From positions 324,965-388,964 of the forward strand of contig VZRR01010742.1 of NCBI GenBank assembly GCA_013398015.1: DNA of 64,000 bases, read 5' to 3'. Each line of letters begins with the position of its first letter. Positions within the stretch are counted from its first letter, which is position 1. The position numbers and the translations under genes were made by a program. Source of the DNA: Oreocharis arfaki (lineage: Eukaryota > Chordata > Aves > Passeriformes > Paramythiidae). This document shows, in pieces, positions 1-62,600 of the stretch. Under the pieces are notes generated by a model that saw nothing but the letters and a program-made list of their open reading frames with translations, was not told where the DNA came from and made no database searches.

Positions 1-49809
<49,809 letters not shown>

Positions 49810-51568
49810 TATTTAGCAAGGAAAATGTTCTAATAACAGAAAAAGTGCCTCGTAGTTTCAAGATGCTAGGCACTAGCTGGAGTGAATAACCAATCCAAGT
49901 TTTGTATGAGTGATGTCACACCTCAAGGAAGCCATAACTAATAAATTTATTATCTCCAGGTCGCCGAAATGTGGTCAGAGCTGCAGTAGGTCAAGCCTCC
50001 TCCCACCGAATCTTCAATTCCTCTGTAGGAATAAGGTTATTTTGAAACCAAGCGGATTGTGACAATCAGTTTTTTGAGGGCTAGAGCAGGATTCTGAGGT
50101 GTGATATCTTGCCTGTCTTTCAACCTTGTGCTGCTGTCCTTCCTAGTAGAGCAGGATTTTGTCAGTGACGATGTCTGTGTAGGTCTGGCACAGGATTGTG
50201 TGGGAAACAGCAACATGAGATGAGTGATGACAACCAATAATGTCATTACCTCAGTGCTCAAAGCATATCAGCTACCCATTGCATATCCATTCTAACATTG
50301 TTTTCAAACTTGCCTCCTGATTTCTTTTCTAAATGCTCTTCTAAAATGCAGTTTGTCATGCTCTACCTGTTAGAGATCGTTGGAAAAAGAAGTTATATAA
50401 AAAATAATCTGTCATATGTAACATCAGTTTACATAGGAAAATATCATTCAGATGGTCTGTTTTATGACTATCACGTTAAGGGCAAAATATACTGGAATAA
50501 TTGCATTCTTACTAATGCACTTGCAACCAGGTTATAGTAGAATTAGATAAGATAGTTTGCTAAAAATTATATAGTAGAAAATATTGTAAATTAATTGTAA
50601 TATACAATGATTTGTATTTGTAAAGAGATGTTCTATATTTTGTAATTATTGTACCGTAATTGAACTGCAGCAATATTTATGGACCCTAATTATTGTAACT
50701 CTCCACAGAATTCTAGATAGAAGTATTTTTACTTGGAATATATAGATCTATAGCATAAATATTTAAATAGAGCCACCTCTCAGTGTAAATCTCTTTTTGG
50801 GATAAAGTGTCAAGTTTGAACTTGGCAACAGAACAGATTTTTTTTTTTTTTTAATAATTGAGTCAGAAGAATCTCTCTGCACAAGGGATGCACCATTGAC
50901 TACTCACAGTCTTATACTTGGAAAGGTAAACAATTTAAAGTAATTTCAACTTTCTTTTTTTTTTTTTTTGACTGAAAACTAAGGTCTAATTTTATTTTTT
51001 AATAATCTCATGCAAAAAATCCCAAACTCCAGAAACCTTGGCAAGTTCATGCCAGAATATTCCTGGTCATGAGACAATTAGTTTTGACACAGTGTAATAC
51101 CTACATACCCTAATTTGACACAGGAAATATCTTGGACAGAAAGTACTTCACAGGTAAATGAAAATGCTTTACTTCAGTACTACTTTCTCTGCTTGGAAAG
51201 AGAAGAAATGTGATAATATGATTCTACACAGAACCAAAAACCTTGATATAAAAAAATATATTATTTTATTGCCTCTACCTTTCTGTTGTTCTATGTGTAC
51301 TATTTCAAAGATTTATTTTTATGCAATCAAGAGAGGGCTTTGATATTGTTCACAATGCAGTAAACCCCTGAAATGTCTTTGAGGCTGAAATGACCTTGGA
51401 GGATAATTAAAACACACTGAAAGCTACTGTCTATTTTGTTAGCACTGGATAACAATGACTTGTTCTAACAAGTTATCTTATCAGGTTTTACCTGTAGTTC
51501 ATATGCTAGATAGCAATCCAGTTCACATTTTTACAAATGTGATGTTTAAAACATGTCAATAAACATTT

Positions 51569-51576
51569 TGTACATA
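51569..51576 (+). promoter_or_regulatory. Pumilio-type element UGUACAUA in the probable CACNA1D 3' UTR
   Basis: An exact match to UGUANAUA near the distal end of the probable UTR. A single 8-mer can occur by chance in AU-rich sequence. Confidence 0.35.
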
Positions 51577-51717
51577 ATGACAGTTTCCTATGAATAGCTT
51601 ACAGACTTCCTCTGAAATCATTCTTATTTCAAATGCCAGGATAAGAACTTAAAGGTTTGTAAATTATTTCTTGACCTACATCATTTTGTATTAAAACAAA
51701 TGCAAAATGTTCTTCAA

Positions 51718-51723
51718 AATAAA
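51718..51723 (+). promoter_or_regulatory. Candidate CACNA1D polyadenylation signal AATAAA
   Basis: A consensus hexamer about 1.9 kb after the stop codon. Alternatives at 51558 and 51907 are equally well formed, and tandem use is common in channel genes. Confidence 0.4.
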
Positions 51724-51760
51724 ACTGTGTAATAATTTTATTATACTTGGGAGTCCTTTT

Positions 51761-54700
51761 ACTAATAATTTTTCACCAGGGAGTTCCGAAGGTTAAAGTC
51801 AGTTTGTAATGTTTTAAGAATGGGAGGGAATGTGTGGAATAGGGTATCATTTGACAGCATCACATCATGCAATTCTTTTATGAATGGTTGCTGTTAACCA
51901 CAAAGAAATAAAGCAATGAGAGTATTCATGTGCAAGAGGGATTACTACTTCCCTAGACACAGATCTATGGAAATAATTAGGAAAATTTTACTAAAATACA
52001 CTGAAACATTTAATAAATTTTCCATGCAGTCTTGGGAAGCTCTTGGGGAGGTTACCCAGCAATACTCACTTCGTTACACTTTCCCAGCTTACAGAAATAA
52101 AATCTGGGAGGCCAAAGTGGAGCTATCCCTGTGAAATAACGAGTGGATTTCAAAGTTCTCCCTACTGTGGTAAACCCACTTCTGAAAACCACCTTTAAGG
52201 CAACTGGAGTTAAACTTCAGAGAAAAAAAAAAAGAAAAAGGAGGGAAACAATCTCAGTCTTGTGTTTTGTCCAGCATGGATGTTTGATAGCACCTCAGCT
52301 TTGGCACATTGAGCAAACTAACAGGGTTTTTTATTTAATGATTTTTCAAAGGAGCCAGGAAACAATATGCAGACCTCACTGTATTTTCATGCTGTTTGTC
52401 CTCAGCCTTTAACAGTTTGATGAGAGACTCTTGAAAGTAGATAAGCAATTTTATGAGAGAACTGTTTGCAAAAATAAACAATGAAGGAAATTTAGTTACA
52501 GACCACATTCTATGCAGTTATTGGTTTAGGGGAGAACATACATATATGGATTAAAAGAATACCTGATTGGTTTTACTACACAAATATGTGGTAAAACATA
52601 AAAAATGTATGCATAATTACATGGAAATTGGCACCCTTAAAATACTACCAGCCATAGTAATTACTCAGTACAAAAAACCTAGAAGTTCTCTCAAGAATTA
52701 TATCATCATTTATGAGACTCCAAATTTGTTTATATATGTACTTAATAAGAGTAAATACTAGTAAAGAATTAAACACTGCTGAGTATTCTACAGAGAAGTA
52801 AATTCACTGAAAAAATTAAATCTATAACGTATAAATATATTTGAACAGTGTCTTTTTTTTGGAGCTTGGATGACAGAAGAATTGAGACTGAAAATTATAA
52901 TAGTGTAATAAGATATGCTTGTGTTCTCCCTCCTCATTTGAACTATAATCTAAAAAATAAATACTTTTATTATTATTTAATGATATATACTGTATCTCTA
53001 TTCTACATTAAGTAATTAATATATTTATGCTTTTATTATTCTTCAAAATCTGTTTGTATGCTTATTTTATAGAAAATGCATATTCCAAGCCTGCTTTTCC
53101 AGTGTTTGTATAGCTGCCTAACTTGGTTACAGACCAGTTGAAAGCAGACACTAGGAAAGAGTTTAAGGTTGTGGTGTACAAAATCTTACCTAAATTAAAT
53201 ACAATGCAATTTTGCAAATACTGCTATTTTCTGCTGCTTTTAGAAGCACTTCTCATACTAAAGCAGCTTGAACTGAAATGTGTGAAATGTGTGTACAAAA
53301 GAAATGTTTTTGGTTACTTTTCTTTCTTAATCTCGTTGTCACCAGCCAGAGACCTCCAACTGCCTGGAGCATCTGCAGGAAGCCATTTCCATGGAAATGC
53401 TGGGGTTCTCCCTTGCAGTACCATGGCTGGTCCAAGCCATGCTGGCAGGTCTAGTAATTCTTGCATCAAACAGCTTTTACTGTTAACTGGTTTCAAACAC
53501 ATATTATCTGTATGTTTATAGAATTTGTATCTGGGTAGATCTGGGAATAATCACACTGCATTATTTTGTTCAATAGGTAGAAGTCTGTGTTCAGCAGTCC
53601 AACAAGGTGTAAAAGATGGTTAATTTTAGCTGAGACTGCCAGTTCTCCACAAGGCAGGTTAGAATATCTTGGACCTGTTCTAAATACCCTTTAGCAGACT
53701 TGACTCTGCTGGAAGTCAGAACAATTTTTAACAGGAATTCAGTATCAGCAACAGATACAACACAGGAGAAACTAATGGCAAATTGATGTTACCTTAAGAT
53801 TTCCCCAGGGCAACAAACCCTTCTGCATCAAAGGATCCTCAACATTCTACAGCAGTGAGGCTGGAATTAATAAAGCAGCTGCAGTGAAAATGTTTAGGTG
53901 TTTAAAATGGGAGGAATCTGTGAGGTGTCTGTGGATGCTTAGAACTGCAAGAAAAGATGATGATGTTTCAGAAGAAATGCTTGATTATCTGATTGCTCGG
54001 TGCAGCAACATCTCCCTGAACAATAGACTCATGAATACCTAACCTTGCTATTTACTCCTCTTTTTAGAGCTCGACATAACAGCAGAGGAGAGGTCTGTGC
54101 ATGTTCAGTGGTAAGTTATGTAAGCCAGTGGCTAGCTAATCCTCTGCAATTGCATAACAACGATTCCCATCTTGCATGCCTAGAGTGGAAACCCATGTTA
54201 TAAATCTGCAAATGCAGGAACTTCAGTATCTCATCTTGCCAAATTGCTTCCCTTCTCAACTGCTCAGGACTGTGGTAAGTCTCACCACTATGTATTACAT
54301 AGAGTATCCTAATTGTATTCCAACTGGCACTAGAACTTACTGAATACCTTTAAAGAAAAATCTCGAGAGCATAAGTGCTGAGAAAGAATGATTTGCCATT
54401 AGGAGGTACAGAATACAGTCCATGCTTTTCCCAAACAGTTGCACCAGATGAATTGTCTCATCAACTCAGCTATGAGTTGATTGATGACTTGAAATATTCT
54501 TGTTCTTCCCCCCATTTCAAAGGAATGCATCACATATATAGAAAGGGTTTACCTGTCTCCTTTTGGAGCAGAGTTCACTGCCATCATCCTCCATCTTCAG
54601 TGGTTTCGTTTGGCTTTATGCAGATGCTCTCATGAATTAAGTCCTTTCCCTCAGCAGGGCTTCCAATCAGTGCCTTACAGCGAGCAGCACCAGGTACAAG

Positions 54701-56261
54701 TATCTGCCTTAAACTTCTGCAGTTTTCCCTCCAGCCAACATCTGAGTCAGCAAGGTTTTCTACAGTCTGTTAAAATGGTGTAAAATTCCTTTTTTTTTTC
54801 TGAAAAAGGTTTATTCTCTTTGCCACAAGTCCTGAGCAATCCTAGGCTACAGAAGCTTTTCCTTTATGATTTGACATCTGCTTAGTTAGAAACTACTTCA
54901 TAATGCTTAATAAATACAAAATAACCCATGGATTCAATTTCTTTCACTGAGTTCAGTTTCTTTAGTTCTTTTTTTAAATCAGTAGCTGAAAGTTAGTTTG
55001 ACACCAAAAGCAGCCATGAAAGTTCATGTATCTTAACCTACACATCTGAAGATTAAAAAAGCATAGATTTAAGTCCTAATTAGAGTATAACATTGGTTCA
55101 GTGAATAAGACTTGTCTTCTAATTTAAAAAGCCCTCTTCCCATATAATCCAATCTGACCTTATATAGTTATTTTGAGTAGCACTTCATTTAAATTTAGTT
55201 TGGCTGCAATTTTTCTAAATAAAATCTGAGTGATAGCAAGGCACTGTTCAGAATATTTACTGAGAAGTATCTTTTGCAAATGATCATCTGAGCAAAGACC
55301 AGTCGCTTTAAGGCTGTTATAAGAAGTGCAAATCTCTTACTGCTAGAGTAGTACAAGTAAATCAGCTAAAATTGTGAGCAGAATACTACTAAGCTACTTG
55401 TGAAGAAAAGCAAAACAAAACAGAGAAATTCCAGTTTTGCAGTAGATTTTTATAAATATCAAGTCCAGTTCTTCATTTTTAGAAAAATAAGTGTCCGATA
55501 AATACACTGTATGTCTTCTCCCTGAATACTATACAGTTAGAGACTGCTGAGTTTAGTGAAATCTAACTTTGAGTGAGGATTTGTAAACTGTGCATTCCTT
55601 TCATAAAAACCACATTTGACAAACTCTGAGCACATGCAGGTTCCTCCCTTTCCTATGAGTTCTGATAAAAACGAATTCAGCTCGTGAATATGAAAACTGT
55701 GAATATAAAATTGCATAAGGGCTTACATTTGCTAGACAATTCTTTGCAGGATGTTGTGATTACTGACTTGCTGTTATCCTGGCTAACATTCTCATAGCAG
55801 TTAGAATTCTTCAAATAACAAGGGATGCCATAATCATTTTCAAAAGAGCGCACATTAATCTCTTCCATTCCTCATGCAATCACACAGTATTTCTGGCGTA
55901 TGGCTTGTCATTTAGAAACATCTTCTCTTCAACAGAAAATTTGAATTTACCACAAAAGGTCATATTTAACTAAATTTGTGATTCTTGGAGTGTCCTGCAC
56001 AGGGCTAGGAGTTGGACTCAGTGATCCTTATTGGTCCCTTCAAACTCAACATATTCTATGATTCTAGAAAACGCAATTCAAGCCAGCTGATTAAAAGAAA
56101 GTGGCTTGTCTAGCACCAAAAAATTATTCAGATTAATAGTTATTTTAATAGGATATCTTGCTTTGCATGATATTTATCATGTTGGCATGTTCAGTATGAG
56201 ATAATCAACATGCTGATGAAAGCCTAAATAGCAAATGATATGAAAGGATGAGAGTATTTAT
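51761..56261. other. Space between the converging CACNA1D and CHDH genes, including the CHDH 3' UTR
   Basis: No plausible coding region is present, and the open frames on either strand lack recognisable protein features. The minus-strand CHDH 3' UTR must begin at 56261 and run leftward, but its end is not visible: TTTATT (AATAAA on the minus strand) occurs many times, including 54810-54815 and overlapping the CHDH stop at 56257-56262. A CR1 fragment lies near 55985-56065. Stop to stop, the two genes are about 6.45 kb apart. Confidence 0.6.
55985..56065 (+). mobile_element. CR1 LINE 3' end fragment
   Basis: Reads GTTGGACTCAGTGATCC, then TTGGTCCCTTCAAACTCA and ends ATATTCTATGATTCT, the typical CR1 3' terminus. 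It is about 80 nt and 5'-truncated. It lies 200 nt beyond the CHDH stop, antisense to CHDH, and so probably within the CHDH 3' UTR. Confidence 0.85.
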
Positions 56262-56680
56262 TTATCTCTGTGTTTCCAGGGTTTTGGGCTTATATACAGG
56301 AACATTTTTCTCCTGGAGTGATGGGAGGCCCTTGATTATGTCTGCAGCTTTCTCTGCTATCATGATAGTTGGGGCATTCAAATTTCCAGTGACAACACTG
56401 GGCATTATTGACGCATCAACTACTCTCAAGTTTTCAACGCCAATTACTTTTGTTTGGGGATCAACTACAGCAGTGCTGTCTGAAGGCTGACCCATTTTAC
56501 AGGTGCAGGAAGGATGATAAGCACTATCAGCCTTCTGCCTTATGAAAGCATCTATTTCTTTGTCAGACTGAACATGATTTCCTGGTTGAATTTCAGGCCC
56601 CCGAAATTTTTCGAAAGCTTTCTGAGCGAAGATCTCTCTGGTCAACTTGACAGACTGGCGGAATTCCCAAATATCTCTTT
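56262..56680 (-). CDS. CHDH: CHDH last coding exon with catalytic histidine and stop
   Basis: The exon reads (E)[20 protein letters not shown] and ends [13 protein letters not shown] and [19 protein letters not shown] contains the histidine that acts as catalytic base in the family, and [18 protein letters not shown] contains the second active-site residue and the FAD-contacting end. The acceptor is CTACACAG. The internal methionine two codons before REIF is not a start: the frame continues into the previous exon in the right phase. AATAAA overlaps the stop codon. Confidence 0.96.
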
Positions 56681-59600
56681 CTGTGTAGAGAGAAAATAAG
56701 AAAATTGTAAGTGCATATTTAATTTACCAATACATACAGAATGCAAAACAGAAAAAAAGCAGCACTGAAGAAAAAAGGATGGGAGGAAAGTCTCTCACTT
56801 CTTGCTGAAAGCCATAATAAAGCAGAATATTTTTCAAAGCCACAGATATTTGCATTCACTGTGAACAAAACTGTCGCTTATACTGCACAACCCCAAAAGG
56901 GAAGAAGTGAACTATGAGGAAGTGCACTTTATCTTGCTGTACCCACTGTCTAGGAAAAAGGAAAATAGTCTCAGCACAAAGAAGCAAAAGTGATTCATTC
57001 CTTCACAAGCAGAGGAGGGGATGACATGAACAGCAAGACACAGCAGATACTGAGAATTCTGACTTCATCCCCAACAGGGAATTCTTTCTAGTTTACACAG
57101 TGCTTTGCACAGTTGCCTCTTTTGGTACTAGTAGACTTTTATAAATGTGAAAGAAGTACCAATGTACCAACCAGCGCTTCTGAACTGGTGTTGAGTAGGT
57201 ACAAAAATCTGCTACTGAAACAGGTGGGAAATAAGTTGACATCAGAGCAAGGAGAGGCTGCATTTACCTGTGGACAAGTAGTTGGGCTCAATAATGGGGT
57301 GCTCGTTTGGGTCTGAACTCTTCAGCTTCAGCCAGCCCACACTTGTGCTCCTCATGGGTCCCACGTGGACCTGCAACACCCACACTGCACTCATGACACA
57401 ATTCCACCAGATCTGCTTCCAAATTCAGCATGGTTTGCGGGGTTTTTTTTGCAATTTAGACAGACTTTACAAATTCAGCAAATGTAAACATGAAACAGAG
57501 ATAGTGGAAAATACTGATGAACATTTTTCCATTTTACATAATTTCTTTTGTAAATATGAAATTCCACAGCAGGGAGGAAAAATGTCTGTCACATCAACTC
57601 ACAGCTGTTCTTTTCATTTGAAATACAACCATTCCAATTTAGTAGTATCAGAACATTTTAATACAATCTGCAACTGGACCAAATTATTATCATCTCTGAA
57701 GAAAATAGATTAACAAGGGGAGACATGCATATTCAGTGACGGTTCCCCAGAATTAGTCCAGGCTTTTGGATCAAGATGATAGTCTAAAATGGGGCTTGGG
57801 TTTGTGCCTGTGAATAAATGAGTGGTTTTACAAATTTTCACTTAGACCTTTGTCCAAACTGCAGTGGAACAGGGAACACCTTGTAGTAGTTTTGATCAGC
57901 CCCTGGCAAAATTGTGTCCTAACCCACAGTGCTAGGGCACTTCAGTAGAGTGAATACTCAATTCAGTTCTTGCCTGTTTTCCCAGAGATAAAAACTGACA
58001 AGTTTGGTGGTGATATCAAATAACAAGCTTGTGTTTTTTCACCAATGAAGGAGGTTAAGCAGTCTGTTTCATATTATACTAAACAAACTATTTTTCAATA
58101 TATATCCAAATTATCAACATTTGTAATGGAGCATAAACCTCCTTGCTAACAGCTACAAAACCTCACTGGAACATTCTCTCCAACTCACCTGGTAAGCTTC
58201 CATTGTGGAAGCAACCCGACCATGGTCAATCACCTGAGAAGGAAGAAAGTGGAACTGAATGTCGGGGTGAGGAACTCCTGGTTCACTTCGGATAAAACCA
58301 CCAGATTCTAAGTGGGCAGTGGCTCCCTCACCTACATGGTGTAAAGGAGAGAGAAGACGCCATTAAAAGACCTCAGAAGAGCAATAAATCCAGTTCTTTT
58401 TAACCCTTAGTTGCACTACCATGAATAATTTATATGTACAGGGTCAATTGCAAGGAATGCAAATCCATTATGAATGGCTTCTAATTTAAGCAGTGTGCAT
58501 CACCTTCCTCTGCTTTTTACTTCCTTAGATAAATGTAAATATGCATAACTTTGGAAATCCTGCTGATCTGAGAATGGGATGTTGCAGTCATCTCACTGTA
58601 ACTGGCAGGCCAAGGGTCTGACTCCAGAAGCAGATCTGGATCCTAACAGGTGTGGCAGGAACTGGCTGCACACCCTGACATTGCTGCCCTGCACACTCTG
58701 TGACCTGTACCCCAGTTATCCCATCAGTCATGTGGAATAGGCAGAGCCATCCACTGTGCCTGCTATGAAGGGAAAGATGAAAAGCCTGCAATGTGTCTCA
58801 AATTATGTTTGTTTCATTTCTGTTTAAAACTTTAAGTTAGCCCCCAATATTTACTTCCATGGTAAAAAGCCACATATACCTAGAATAAGTTGCCAAATAA
58901 TAACATAATTCAGCAAGTGATGTAGAGCTCAACTTTGGCCAAGCTATTTAACTGACATCAAGGATTATATTTACAGATTCTTTTTCAGGTACAACTTATG
59001 ACTGAGGTACCGTAAAATGCATGTGTCATTTTAAGGAAAGTCAATTCAGATTTACTCGCAAGCCTAAAGAATTCTGATCAGAGCAACAAACAAATTCTTT
59101 TGAGACAATTATATAGAAAACTTATTTCTGTTCAACAACATGTTTTTATTGACATCCCATTGATTTAAAATAGAATATTTTCTCAATTTTTTTTGCAATA
59201 GCTTTTCTCAGTAGCACTGATTTTTAAACATAGAATTTTTCTTCGCATGACATACAAGAATGCTAGAAGTGGTGTATAACCTCCCTCATTACCTCAGATA
59301 TAAAAACTTTATAATATTCTCATTTGGAAGAAAATAAATAGTTTAAATCTACTTGCAAGTTCGAGTTATTTCCCAGAGCATGAAAATGATTACGTATCAA
59401 GGCTGCCAGACTATAAAATTCACAGATAAAAGGCTGTCATAATTCTAAATCAATCAGTGGTAGAATGATTGCGTACTTTGCTTCATACCTGTAAATTTCC
59501 AAAGCCATTCGAGACCAATCCTCACCATGTTAAGTGGCTTTTGTGCACTATATAGAGTAATAGGCTTGGTGCACTTTTGCTGCACATAAACTTCTAAATG

Positions 59601-62600
59601 ATCTTGAAGGTTCTGGCCTACTCCTGCAGGAGGTTGTAGGGGAGGGAGGGAGAGGAAAGTGAGAGGAAAAAAAATGTCATTTCACGCAGAACAATCACCC
59701 ACCATGTTTCAAGCAGAAAACAGTTTAAGTGGGAACTAAACCAACCTCTCACAAGGGCAGTGATGACTAAGACCAAGGCCATGAATCATATCAGCCTTTT
59801 GCTCATGTCAGAATAAGGTTTTACATAAACATAGCATAAGTAGAATGAAAATAGAAAGTTAAATGGTGGATATACACTTGTTCTAAAATTGCCAGATGTG
59901 GCTTCCAAATACTTTTTTAGCTTTAAGGAAAAGTTCGTGTTATTTCTTCTATATTTGAATATTTATGACAGTGGGAGTTTACACAATCTGTTGTGGATCA
60001 AAACTAATTCAAAACTCTTAATGACAAGTGTGCTGCTTAGCTATAAAAATATGCCTTCAGAAAGGCACTTTTCGCTGTCAAATGTAGTGAGGAAAGTGTA
60101 GGTGTTTGTTGCTCAGTTTTAAAATCAATGCATGTTTCCACTGGTCTGTATAAAATCAATGCATCTTTCCACTGATTTGTTACAAACATGTTTCAACATG
60201 TTTCAGTCTACACAACTTGACACAAGGAAAACTCAATTTCACGATTCATTTAATTTAATGGTTGTTCAGTTGCATCCATAGGAAGATGAAAGGTTAGAAG
60301 GAAGAAAAAAAAAATACCAGGAAGATGGCAAACAACAGGGATCTCCAGTTTTTTTAGATCATCTGCATTTCCAATTCCAGACAGCATAAGCAGCTGGGGA
60401 GAATTTATGGCACCTCCACTTAAGATAACTTCCTTATTGGCAAAAACCTAAAAGGAAAGGAGCACAAAAGCCCTAAGATTATTAAGCCTGAACTGAATGC
60501 AAGCAACGTCAAGGGATTCTGTTTGGATATGCTGTTCTGATCCAGATTAGACACCCTTCTCATTTAAATGTATTCCTGTCTTGTCAGAATTTTATGCAGA
60601 GAGAAATAATCGAGGTTTTACTTTGATCATTCCTGTATCTTTACAATCCATTCAAACTGTGTGGCACAGAAGCATTCAGCCCAGCCAGTACCATGGCTGC
60701 AAATAAACTCCTGTCCTACTTGCCAGGGGAATAGTACCTGTGACACTCAGATCAGGCAGCTAAGCCTCTCCCGTTTTCAGTAACCCTTTATAAATTAAAA
60801 CTGAAATTCCTAAGGAAGATTTTGAATTCACAGACGCGGTAGCTCAAAAATTCTCAAGAGCTCATTTTTTAAAATTCAACTTGGACTAAAGTTTGGTTTC
60901 TCAGCTTGTGGTAGCCCTCAAAAGCCCCCCACCCACTAAAGCACTACTGATAAAACTGACTGCAGGCATACATTCAATTCTGTTTTGCTGACAGTCTTCT
61001 CATCAAATGGTTTGGTCTGAGCCCTGAGCTGGTTCATGATACAGGCTGCTAAATTATTCCTCTGCCTTTGGCTCAGAGTTTTAACAGATTAGCATGGAAT
61101 CCATATTAAATTGTAATCCTGTCCTTTTTGAATGGCTCCTCAGCTATATAGAATGATGGTGAACGAGATTGTTGCCAGAGTAACATCAAAGTTTAATAAC
61201 AATAAAAAGAATTTTCAGACTATTTATCCTATATGGCCAACAGATGGCCAGTGCTACATTTTTTGTTCGTTATTGCTTTGCTCTGGGCAATCGTTAGTAT
61301 GTTAAGACTAACAAAGACTGTGGCAGTGCCTGTTGCATCAATACTTAGAGCTGTATTTTGCGTGTTATACAAACACTACCCATTTACATTTTCTATGGTA
61401 CGTGCAGAACTGGTACCAGTTTGTTCAGAGTAGCATGCAAATGATGCTTGCTCAGTGTAAACTCACTGCAAAGACAGCGCTGTGGTTATTCCTAGCCCAC
61501 ACAGTCTTCCATAAAGGTACACCTGACAGGCTAAGAGGAAAAAGTGACTTTGATACATTTTTGTATGGGTTAGTCTATAATACATTAAAACATTTTAATC
61601 CTTTAAAATACGCTTTTTGGCTTGATTCTGAACTTAAAAACTCCAGGAATGTTCAGTCTACCTCCCCTACTTTTGTCAGAGGGCTTACTGGGGTCCTGGG
61701 AGATCTCTAGGACTTCAGTGCTACACAAATAACAGGTCACTGGCTGGTGAATAGGTTTTGAATCAGGTTTTGGTGATCTTTTCACTTTTGTGACAACTGA
61801 TGTAAAAGAGATTCTATCTAAAACAGACTGTAGCAAAAAACCACTTTAATATAGTCAAGTGCTTCGTCTTGATGTTCATAATGCAATAAAATTATTAGCT
61901 CTTCCATCCCAACAGATTAAAAATTTTCCAGAAAGTAAAAGCAGACTAATCCTGCAGTTTCGATGTTGGTGGGGAGGAGAAAAGGAAGGGAAATAATTTG
62001 AAGGTGCACTTTGCACAATACATGATATAAATATATATCATTCTCTATGTAGAATTCGTACTTATATTAATATGTATGAAAAATCATAGCCATTGAAGAA
62101 TTTTGCAGTTAAATTGTCCAGTATTCAGGAAGTCTTTGATCATGTGTAATTAGGTTTCCAAGACTTTCTTCAACAAAATTGCTCTTGATAATGGCACAAG
62201 AACAGCAATTAGAGGTACTGTTTTCACAGAAATTTAAAAGCTTATGAAATCAATTAAACGTTCTGCAACTTCTGTTTTCCATTGTTGAAATTATTATCAT
62301 TTGCAATCCACTTAGAAAGCAGCAGATTTGTTCTGTGCTTTAGAAAATAAAAGAACAGATCATTTATGCTGCATTTTAATTTTTAGCAGGTGCTCAGTCA
62401 CAGAACATTTGTCTTCTGAGTCTTGTAAGACTTACTGAGCTCAAACCATCAAAATTTTTACTCTACTCTCTAGGATATTATTATTACAGTTTGTAATTGT
62501 TTTATAATCATTGACTAAGACTAAATATCTTAGGTTATTAGCAGACAAATCCCTTTTAGGTAACATTTCGGCTACATACTCCGTAATCAGCTCTTAAGGG

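Larger units (their letters stand above)
49810..51760 (+). other. CACNA1D: Probable CACNA1D 3' untranslated region
   Basis: The region follows the TAG and is very AT-rich, with several T tracts and no credible coding ORF. AATAAA motifs occur at 49940, 51558, 51718 and 51907. I favour the one at 51718 because it lies at the end of a continuous AU-rich, UTR-like stretch, giving a UTR of about 1.9 kb. A match to the Pumilio element UGUANAUA lies at 51569-51576. The true end cannot be fixed without cDNA. Confidence 0.5.

Noticed and set aside
53123..53521. 132-codon open frame between the two genes
   Set aside because: Composition is not protein-like, and it lies in AT-rich intergenic or UTR sequence with no homolog recognised.
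57282..57713. 143-codon open frame on the plus strand
   Set aside because: Overlaps a certain CHDH exon in antisense. Its openness is a by-product of that exon and AT-rich intron.
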